Origin: an uncultured Bacteroidales bacterium
GTDB lineage: Bacteria > Bacteroidota > Bacteroidia > Bacteroidales > ML635J-15
Length of the DNA stretch: 9,156 nt
Assembly: GCA_937899245.1 (NCBI GenBank)
Contig: CALDKB010000027.1
Location: forward strand, 1 to 9,156
Direction of reading: 5' to 3'
Shown: positions 1 through 7,700 of the stretch, piece by piece
Layout of the letters: the number at the start of each line of letters is the position of its first letter
Position numbering within the stretch: position 1 is the stretch's first letter
Notes under the pieces: model-generated
The model's database searches: none
The model's input: only the letters and a program-made list of their open reading frames with translations
What the model was told of the DNA's origin: nothing
Position numbers and translations under genes: made by a program

Positions 1-40
1 CCCTCTCGGAAGCGCTTTTTTTTGTTTGGATAGGTCTAGT

Positions 41-214
41 AAAAAAATCCAACCCTTTTTCGTCATGCTGTAACTTGGTTCAGCATCCCGCTTGTCGTAG
101 TCTCTGCATGCTGAGCCTGTCGAAGCACAGCCTACATCGCAGTATACTCAAGTCTTTACTTTGAAAAACAAAAAAATCCAACCCGTTTCGTCATGCTGAA
201 CTTGGTTCAGCATC
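41..214. repeat. Pair of direct repeats carrying a hairpin
   Basis: Two copies of a roughly 46-bp unit lie at 41-87 and 170-214. Each begins with seven A's and TCCAACCC and continues through CGTCATGCTG to GGTTCAGCATC. The second copy holds a perfect inverted repeat, ATGCTGAAC (193-201), loop TTG, GTTCAGCAT (205-213). In the first copy the same palindrome (65-86) is spoiled by one inserted T. Between them, 109-127 reads TGCTGAGCCTGTCGAAGCA, which starts with the same TGCTGA core and which I remember as a common dispersed intergenic motif in Bacteroidota. Such palindromes usually lie between genes and may act as transcription terminators. That role is inference. Confidence 0.7.
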
Positions 215-307
215 TGGAAAAGGGATGAATTTTTGATTATTGGTGCCCGCAAAAAAACGTTGGTAAGAAATATAAAATGCATTTGCGCAACGTGGCTTGC
301 TTTTTCG

Positions 308-475
308 GTCATTACTCGCAAGCTTCGTGAACTTTGTTTTCGGAAGTTATAATTCGCCAGCATTCCAGCACCTTAGCAGAGCAAAAGTCTTTCGTTTGTT
401 TTGCTCGCCCTTCGGTTTTAGGAACTTTCAAATTGCCTTGCGGAAACGAAGTTCATAATGACTGCGAGTAATGAC
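308..475. repeat. Large imperfect inverted repeat, 168 bp overall
   Basis: The outer arms are a perfect 13-bp inverted repeat: GTCATTACTCGCA at 308-320 and its reverse complement TGCGAGTAATGAC at 463-475. After a 7-8-bp mismatched stretch the pairing resumes: TGAACTTTGTTTTCG (about 328-342) against the reverse complement of CGGAAACGAAGTTCA (441-455), with two mismatches. The centre holds a separate 8-bp stem, GAGCAAAA (379-386) with TTTTGCTC (399-406). The whole could fold into a long branched hairpin as DNA or RNA. It has no coding content that I recognise. It could be a small non-autonomous palindromic element (MITE- or REP-like), a relic of one, or a structured RNA. I see no target-site duplication. 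Confidence 0.55.
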
Positions 476-805
476 AATAAAAGAATATGTATAGCTAAAA
501 TGTTTGTAATAAATAGGCGATATGTATCTTGCTATTTTTTTTATCTTTTGCAGATAATATTTATATGTAAATTATATAAAAATAATAATTAAATATCGAT
601 TAGTATTTGTTATAAATATAATATTTATAACTTAAATTGTGAATTTGTTGTAATATTTTCGATTAAGCAAAAACTTTTAATATTTTAGCAAATTGATTTT
701 CAAAGTCTCATAGTGTTGTGTTCAACAAGCGGTGAGACCAGTGTTTGTAAGGCATTATGATTATGGTTTATATTTATGTATATGCCAAGTAAATGATAAG
801 ACATA
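476..805. other. AT-rich leader or intergenic region, no gene seen
   Basis: This stretch has no supportable ORF on either strand. It is extremely AT-rich (I count about 12% G+C in 541-600), then rises near the hairpin at 705-738. It probably contains the promoter for the downstream genes. The best match to the Bacteroidota promoter pattern (TTTG near -33, TAnnTTTG near -7) is TTTG at 606-609 followed by TAAATTG at 633-639, but the second element lacks one T and the spacing is slightly long. No promoter call is firm. Confidence 0.5.
705..738 (+). promoter_or_regulatory. Two-part hairpin in the leader
   Basis: GTCTCA (705-710) pairs with TGAGAC (733-738). Inside it TGTTG (714-718) pairs with CAACA (723-727) across the loop TGTT. 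The two stems are separated by a 3-nt and a 5-nt internal loop. No U-run follows, so it is not a standard intrinsic terminator. It sits about 120-150 bases before the first possible start codon, where a leader RNA structure or a protein-binding palindrome would lie. Its function is unknown. Confidence 0.4.
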
Positions 806-856
806 ATGCTTTTGCGCATTTATTGTATTAGAATGTATATGATGAACGAAAGTATA

Positions 857-1111
857 ATGAAACAAATTATTAACGGCACGAATGTTTTTGCCTTCAGCAA
901 GCGTGGCTTGTATATGCTTTCGATTAGAACAGCGCAGCGCCAAACAGCTTCGAACCACTTGGAACGCGTAGCAGTTGAACAACTTCAAACACATAGCATT
1001 CAAACAACATCAAATGCGAATCATTCAAACAATATAATAGAACTAAATCTTGCTGTCGTTAAGATAAAACACACCATCAAACGCGGCAAAAACAATAAAG
1101 AAAATAAGTAG
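857..1111 (+). CDS. Small basic hypothetical protein (84 codons)
   Basis: I do not recognise this protein. The frame is open from an ATG at 806, but the first 17 codons are rich in Met, Tyr and Ile, and I prefer the internal ATG at 857 (MKQIINGTNVFAFSKRG...). The product would be hydrophilic and basic, with many Gln, Asn, Thr, Lys and Arg residues and a lysine-rich tail. I see no signal peptide, membrane segment or cysteine pattern. The stop TAG (1109-1111) lies two bases before the ATG of the next, broken frame, a spacing typical of translationally coupled genes. This makes it a candidate leader ORF of the adhesin locus. The opposite strand is also open (761-1003), so the coding claim is weak. 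It may instead be an open stretch of non-coding leader. Confidence 0.4.
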   Translation: MKQIINGTNVFAFSKRGLYMLSIRTAQRQTASNHLERVAVEQLQTHSIQTTSNANHSNNIIELNLAVVKIKHTIKRGKNNKENK

Positions 1112-1113
1112 TT

Positions 1114-1518
1114 ATGAATAATATTTATACAAAAAATATGACAGGAAATAATCCTAAAATCTTTAAATCATTTTTGATTTTTATTGCACTATGCATTATG
1201 AATGTTGGGGCATGGGGACAAACAACGGTAACAATTGGAACGGGAACGAGTGCTGATTATAATGTCCCTTATAATAATTTCTATAAAAACTGAACTACAC
1301 AAATCCTGTACACGGCATCAGAAAAAGTGACTGTAGATATGACTGGTGTAAATTCTATGCCTTCTGTGTTTTTGAATGTGTCGATAGGCCGCCTGATTGA
1401 TGAAAAAGGCATTGGCGCAATAAGAAACAATGTGGCATTTACTATGATAACAAAGCAGCAGGCATTACGCCTAAAAGAATATATAGAGAAGTATTCTGCT
1501 AAAATGGCAGTATGTTAA
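1114..1518 (+). pseudogene. Broken adhesin-like 5' end joined in frame to a STAS-like tail
   Basis: From ATG 1114 the frame encodes a signal peptide with a hydrophobic core (FLIFIALCIMNVGAWG, likely cut before QTT). A stretch parallel to the mature start of the giant adhesin follows: IGTGTSADYNVPYNNFYKN here, IGTGTSGSYEAPINLYYKS there. The stop TGA (1291-1293) then interrupts it. The same frame continues after the stop as TTQILYTASE, which again aligns with VTQMIYTADE in the intact gene, so the stop lies inside a once-continuous frame, opposite a Phe codon of the paralogue. After about 1323 the similarity ends and the sequence becomes an unrelated STAS-like (DUF4325-type) segment that runs to TAA at 1516-1518. 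I read this as a decayed chimera. A short 59-residue secreted peptide may still be made from 1114-1293. Its context is directly upstream of the intact gene and two bases after the small ORF. Confidence 0.7.
1327..1518 (+). CDS. STAS-like (DUF4325-type) domain fragment
   Basis: This is the 3' part of the broken frame. It could be translated by itself from GTG 1327 or ATG 1339. The segment reads VTVDMTGVNSMPSVFLNVSI, then GRLIDEKGIG, and ends in a charged helix containing RLKEYIEKY. The order 'hydrophobic strand ending in D, GV, S.P..FLN, G.L....G, strand, amphipathic helix' matches my memory of STAS-like DUF4325 proteins. Those are small cytoplasmic proteins of about 100 residues, often encoded beside a histidine-kinase-like ATPase. 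No such partner is visible here, and the usual first 30-40 residues of the family are missing and replaced by the adhesin leader. It is therefore most likely a non-functional 3' remnant. The family call is by eye only. Confidence 0.45.
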   Translation: MTVDMTGVNSMPSVFLNVSIGRLIDEKGIGAIRNNVAFTMITKQQALRLKEYIEKYSAKMAVC

Positions 1519-1528
1519 TAAACTTTGA

Positions 1529-1542
1529 ACATTAAACATTAA
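1529..1542 (+). repeat. Two heptamer copies in front of the giant gene
   Basis: ACATTAA occurs twice in a row between the STAS-like stop and the adhesin start, preceded by a related TTTGAAC. The 7-nt period matches that of the ATTGTCC tract inside the coding region (1638-1684). No Shine-Dalgarno is seen; the AT-rich stretch immediately before ATG 1554 is normal for Bacteroidota starts. Confidence 0.5.
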
Positions 1543-1553
1543 ATTCGCTTATC

Positions 1554-1736
1554 ATGAAAAACATCGCATACATGAATAATTTTACAAATCGAAATTTCTC
1601 TGAAATCGAGAAGCCAACATTTAGCTCGGCAAAGCCAATTGTCCATTGTCCATTATCCATTGTCAATTATCCATTGTCCATTGTAACAGCATTGTTAATT
1701 GTCTTTTGCTTGCTTTTTGGCGGCAAGGCTTTCGCA
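1554..1736 (+). other. Signal peptide of the giant protein, with long N-region
   Basis: Residues 1-61. The hydrophobic core (IVTALLIVFCLLFGG, residues 43-57) is followed by KAFA and then Q62, an A-x-A type signal peptidase I site at AFA|QT. The 42 residues before the core are unusually long for a signal peptide. Part of that extension (residues 29-42, IVHCPLS then IVNYPLS) is encoded by the heptamer tract. Starting at Met7 would shorten it only slightly. Confidence 0.85.
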
Positions 1737-4700
1737 CAAACATATTACGCCGACCAAGCCGGTATTATAGGCACTGGAACAAGTGGTTCGTATGAGGCAC
1801 CAATCAATTTGTACTATAAATCATTTGTGACGCAAATGATTTATACCGCAGATGAAATCGGACTTGAAGGAAAAAGTGCAACCATCAAGACAATCTCATT
1901 TCAATTCAACCACACGACTTCTGTCACCTCAAAGTCATTTACCCTCTACTTGGGCAATACTACAAAAAGTTCTTTTAGTAGTACTACCGATTGGATTACG
2001 ACTAGTAATATGACAAGTATGGGTTCATATACTATCACCACTGGTTCTACTTCTGGAGCGTGGGTAACAATCACGCTCAGCTCGACGTTCTCCTATACTG
2101 GAGGCAACTTGGTGGTGTGCTTCTTCGATAACAATCAAGATGAATATCCTGGTACTTCTTCTTCTACTTGGCGTTATACTACGTCAAGCGATTACAGGAC
2201 AATGTATTATCGTACCGATAGTGGGACGGTTCCTACCATAACATCTTCCACAACTGGCACGCTAAGCACTTTTCTCCCCAACATAAAACTGAACATCGGT
2301 GGTACTTCGGTGACAACATGTTCTGGCACATTATACGATTCCGGTGGCTCAAGCGGGAATTATAACATTTATGAAGATTATATTTACACATTTTACCCTG
2401 CTACTTCGGGCAATAATGTTACAATAGACCTCACAAGTTTTGCTTCTGAAGCCAGTTATGACTATTTTCGTGTTTATGACGGTACTTCAACTTCTGCAGA
2501 ACAACTTTTAAATTACGCAGGGCAATCGCTTCCTAGTCCAACCCATTACGAAGCAACCAATCAAGAAGGTGCATTAACCGTTTGGTGGCATTCAGATCAA
2601 AGTAATAATTATGCAGGTTTTGCCGCTACAATTTCCTGTGTTGCTGGCTGTACCTCCCGCACCCTCACCTTCACAACAGCACCGTCTTCTGTAGCATTAG
2701 GTTCTACAGTTACCTGTGCGGCAGCCCCATCGGTTGGTAGCGGAACCGTTACTTATAGGTCGTTGAATACTGGTATTGCAACAGTCAATGCTTCAACTGG
2801 TGAGATAACTGGTGTGGGCATAGGAGATGCAACAATAGAGGCTACGGTTGCGGCAAATGGCGATTATTGCACCGCCACAACAACATACTCAATTTCTGTT
2901 GTTGTTCCAACTCCCACCATTACACAGAATACAAGTCCTTTGCCTCGGTGTGATACCGAAAATGCAACTCTTGTTGCCTCCGTCTCTGGTTCTGTGCCTT
3001 CAGGATATGCTTTCTATTGGTACTCTAATTCTGCATGTACTACAGAAATTACCAGTGGTGTGTCAGGTACGAATAATAATACACTCTCTTATCCTGCAAG
3101 CAGTGGTACCCCGGTATATTGCCGATTGGAAAAAAGGGTGGCTGGAACTACAACTCAAGCACAAACATTTAACTATACTGGCGGCGTGCAGACATATACC
3201 GTCCCAGATGGCGCCACATCCTTGCAGTTGGAAGTATGGGGTGCACAGGGCGGTTCATATAGTTCCACCTATTCTGGTGGTAAGGGCGGTTATTCTAAGG
3301 GTACATTGAATTCTCCAACCGCTGGCAGCACCTTGTATGTGGTAGTTGGACAACAGCCTACGGCAAATACAACTACACCAACAACTGGTGGTGCAATCAT
3401 AAATGGTGGTTACAATGGTGGCGGTAGTTCTGTTGTTCATTATTGGTCCAGTTCCTGGTCGTTGCCGCAGGGGGGCGGTGGAGCTACGCATATAGCGTCA
3501 GTTTCAGGTGTGCTAAGTTCTTTGTCTTCACAAACCGGCAATGTGCTTATTGTAGCCGGTGGAGGTAGTGGTGGCGTTTATTGTTACGATGGCAGTACTT
3601 ACCGCGGCTTTTCAGGATATGCAGGTGGTGGTTCTACATCATCTGGATATACAGGAGGGACATATACCTATACGGCCAATCAAACCACAGCTGGCAATGG
3701 TGGTTCATTTGGACTAGGTGCTTCTTATACTGGTAAAACTAATTATAAATACGGACCTGCCGGCGGCGGTGGCGGCTGGTATGGCGGAGGAAACAAACAG
3801 GATGCTCAGGATACTTATGCCGAAGAATATGTTCATGGGCACGGTGGCGGTTCCGGTTATATAAAATCGACATTAACTAATACATCTTCGAGCAATGGTT
3901 CACGGTCTGGTAACGGTCAGGCGATGATTACGGCAACCATTCCTACAATGGAAGTCGCTTCTGCTAGTTCTGCTGCTAATATCTCAATACAGTGTTTCAC
4001 CTGCAACGAACCAAACCTTTCATATACGACAACTTCGGCTAGCGTTACATACGGACAAAACAGCAATAGCTACATAAATAATACTTTGCAAAATCCTCAC
4101 AGCAGACCTATAACATACACATCCAGTGATCCAACAATTGCTTCTGTCGAAGAAAATGGTGACGGCACGGTTACAATACTCAAGAAAGGAACGGTTACAA
4201 TAACTGCATCGTGCGTAGCTGGCAACGATTACTGCGAAGGTAGCGCATCATATACGCTTACAATCAATTGCCCGACTATGGGTGCGCCAACTGTTACTTC
4301 AAACTATCATTGTGGTGCAGGTGATGTGGCTCTTTCGGCTACCCCAGGTACAAACGGCAACATCTGCCGTTGGTATAATGCTCCAAATGGTGGTACGATG
4401 CTGAACCAAGGTAATTCGTGGACTTATACGGGAATATCTTCAACAACGACAGGATATGTGACCACATACAACACGACAAGTGAATGTGAAAGTTCTCCGC
4501 GTGAACCCGTTACTGCAACCGTACATCCTAATGTAATTTCATACACGGTTTCGTCTTCGTATGCACCCGGAGCAAGCGTTTCTATTCCGCTCTCTGGATT
4601 TACATCGTATTCGTGGTCAAGCAACTACGGTACTTCGGGAAGTTCTGCGACTATAACAGGTACTGCCAATACAGGACTTACTTATCACGTTACAGCTAGC

Positions 4701-7700
4701 ATAAGCGGAACAACCTGTACAGCCTCTGTTGATATTCCAATTACGGTAAACGAAACTTCCGGCGGTTCGGCTTCCGATTGTGGAACGAAGTTAATATATG
4801 TATCCACAACCGGTAGCGATAGCAACAATGGCTCTTCAACCGCTCCTGTTGCTACTCTTGCAAAGGCTCTTACCCTTGCAACAGGCGGCACTTCAACTAA
4901 CCCCGCAATCATCCGTGTGGCAAGCGGCACATACAATATTGACGCTCCATTGAACCTCATAAGCAATGTAATAATTGACGGACAGTGGACTGCAAATACC
5001 ACTAGCGGAGTGTGGACAAAGGGAACGGCGGAAACAATAATAAACAGGACAGCAAGCAATGTCGAAGGAACAGCTACAGCTCCGCGTATTGTGGCAATTG
5101 AAGGTAGCAGCAAGAGCAACTTCAAGCTGCAGGATGTAAAGGTAACGACGGCGGATGTTACAACTTCGACATTGGCATCGGGTTCGGCAACTAGTAGCAC
5201 TATAACAGGAACGCCAAGCTATTCGGAAGATTTTGAGAGTACAACAGGTACAGCTTATTCTACTGCTGGTAGTATGCCGACAGGATGGTATTCCTATACT
5301 ACAAATACAGGAAATTATATTGTTGCACCGCACGTTTGCAGTGGTCCTTCGTATAACTATTATCATAGTGGTAGCCAGTCTCTTAATTTGGAATCTGGCA
5401 CAAATGCGAACAATATTGCCTACGCTGTAATGCCTGTAAATACAAGTGGAAATTCGGTGCTAAGTTTTTATTATAGTCAAGAGTCTTCAACTACTGGTTA
5501 TGGAACATTGCAAGTTGGTTATGTAAGTGCACAAACAGCACAGGCTTGTGGTAATTTCAACTCAATAATAACCATAACGCCGTCAACTACATTGCATCAG
5601 GAAGTGGTGAATATAAGTTCAGTTCCTGCCAATGCTTATGTAGCGTTCAAATGGCAAGTGACTACTGGCAGTTATTATGCATGTTGTATTGATGACATCG
5701 AAGTATATACTATAGGTAACTATGAATCTACAACTATCGTTACCGCTTCAAATTATGGTATTTCTACCTACGCAGTACACTTAAGCAATTGCAGTAGTTA
5801 CGAACTTATAAGGTGTAACTTGGCACCAGGAAGTGCAAGTGCAGGAAGAACAGGAACAGCTGGAAGTGCAGGTAGTTCTGCGACTAGTTATTCTGGTGTT
5901 GGTACTGGAAGTAGGAAAGGTGGAACGGGTGGTACAAGTACTACTGGAGGAAATGCTGCTACGACGAGCGGAACCTATGGAAGCGGAGGTCGTGGTGGTG
6001 TTGCTGGAACCAGTTATAATACGAGTAGTATTGGTTGGTGCGATACACAAGCAGGTGGGGCTGGCGGAGCTGGAACAGCAGGTTCGGCTGGTGTAAATGG
6101 TATTGCAGGAGCTAATGCCTCCATCTCTAATACCGATTATTCAATGTATTTTATTCCCAAAAAAGCTTCTGATGGTACTGATGCTGGCGGTGGCGGAGGT
6201 GGTGGAAAAGGCGGTGCGGGAGGAACTGCAGCTTGTTCCCAAGCGTGGGCAGCGGGTTTAACAGAAAAAACGACATCTAGCGGTGGTACAGGCGGCTATG
6301 GTGGCGGCGGTGGCGAAGGCGGTGCTGGTGGTACTGGCGGTTATGGCGGCGGGTCATCGTTTGGATTGTACCTATACAACACTACATTAATAGAACCAAC
6401 AAATACATATATAGTTTCAGGGACTCGAGGTACGGGTGGCACAGGTGGCGCTGGTGGTACAGGTGGTGCTGGATATGCAGGTAGTGTTGGTACTGCTGGA
6501 AGCAAGTGTTCTTATACATGTGACGGAACTGTTTATGGAGGAAGTGGCGGTCATGGTGGCTCTGGAGGTCGTGGCGGCTCTGGCGGCGCAGGTGGACAAG
6601 GTGCTGCAGGCGTTTCCTACAAAATCGCCATCGTTGGTGCAGCTGGATTGTCGCAGGGTATTACTACCGGATATGGTACGGCTCCATCAAACTACATAGC
6701 ATCAATAGATTACGGAAACTATTCTCGTCAGGGATGTACCAATTCGCAGATAAATGTTACAAAGAATAACGGCACATTTGATAGTGGTATGTATGTAATG
6801 GATAAGACACCAAACTCTTCAACATCAACAGGTAACAATGCTGTTATGGCATTCCCGCTTGGTTTGCAGAACAAGGCGCTTACTGAATCTACACAATACA
6901 ATCCGTATATAATGATTACGCACGAGCGTACACTGGGCTCTATCTCTGGTGCAGAAACTATTTGCGGCAGTGAGGAAACATATACCTATGGTGGTACCGA
7001 ACTTGTAAATGGCGATGTTCTCTTGTGGTATCTTGTTTCAAGCGATGGTGAAACTCAGTACGATTCGAATGCAAGAGTATATCAAGGAAATGCCACTGAT
7101 AAGGATTATCTTGTAGATACTGACGCCCTGGGGCTTTCTGGTGGTACCTATTATATAAAACTTCTCATCAAGAGCAACTGCTGTGGTCTGTCTATTCCTA
7201 TATGGAAAGAGATAACAGTGGGCGAGGCTCCAACTCCAATCATCATACAGGCAAATGATTATACCGAACTTACATGTTCGCGTACAAGCATAACACTTGC
7301 TGTGGGCGGTGTCGGCGAAACTGCAGAATATAGTTGGTCTGACGGTGCTACAAGTGGCACTAACGATGTTTCGCAGGCAGGTACATATATTGTAACTGTT
7401 ACCGAAAATGGTTGTTCTGCAGCATCGGATGGATATGTAATTACTAGCAATACCACCGCACCGACGGCAGTCATCACCAAGAGCCCTGATGTAACGCAGA
7501 TAGACTGTACGAACGCCAGCATCTCGCTTACGGCTGCAGGCGGCGGCAACTATGCATGGAGCAACGATGCAACAACAGCATCCTATGGCAGTGCATTGAC
7601 AGAGGCCGGCACATACACAGTAACTGTAACCACACCATCCAACGGCTGTACGGGTACGGCGAGCGTCACCCTCACAAAGGATGTAACCGCACCGACGGTC

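Noticed and set aside
10..23. AAGCGCTT followed by a T-run as a terminator
   Set aside because: The stem is only a self-complementary 8-mer without a loop, and any real upstream stem would lie outside the window.
148..363. Minus-strand ORF of 71 codons
   Set aside because: It runs through the hairpin repeat and half of the palindrome. The MLNQVQHDE-like string is simply the translated repeat, a well-known source of spurious ORFs.
761..1003. Minus-strand ORF of 80 codons opposite the small basic ORF
   Set aside because: Its translation shows no recognisable motif, and it is not placed to be coupled to any neighbour. The plus-strand frame fits the gene direction better, though neither is certain.
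1291..1293. TGA read as a sense codon (recoding or selenocysteine)
   Set aside because: No SECIS-like hairpin is evident after it, the frame downstream changes to an unrelated domain, and the giant gene uses normal codons. A nonsense mutation is simpler.
1524..1547. TTTG plus TAAATTCG as a promoter for the giant gene
   Set aside because: The elements resemble the Bacteroidota consensus, but the 12-bp gap is too short compared with the usual 18-21, and one base is wrong.
1638..1684. CRISPR-like array
   Set aside because: Units are 7 bp with no spacers; this is a short tandem repeat inside a coding sequence.
4685..5366. Overlapping minus-strand ORFs of 171 and 157 codons
   Set aside because: They are antisense shadows of the beta-helix and jelly-roll coding region, composed mainly of Val, Ala, Cys and Ser without a domain pattern.
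5781..6699. Paired plus- and minus-strand ORFs in the Gly-rich region
   Set aside because: Repeated GGT/GGC-type codons keep several frames free of stops. The translations are low-complexity (VLVLEV, TSTTCT) and carry no domain.
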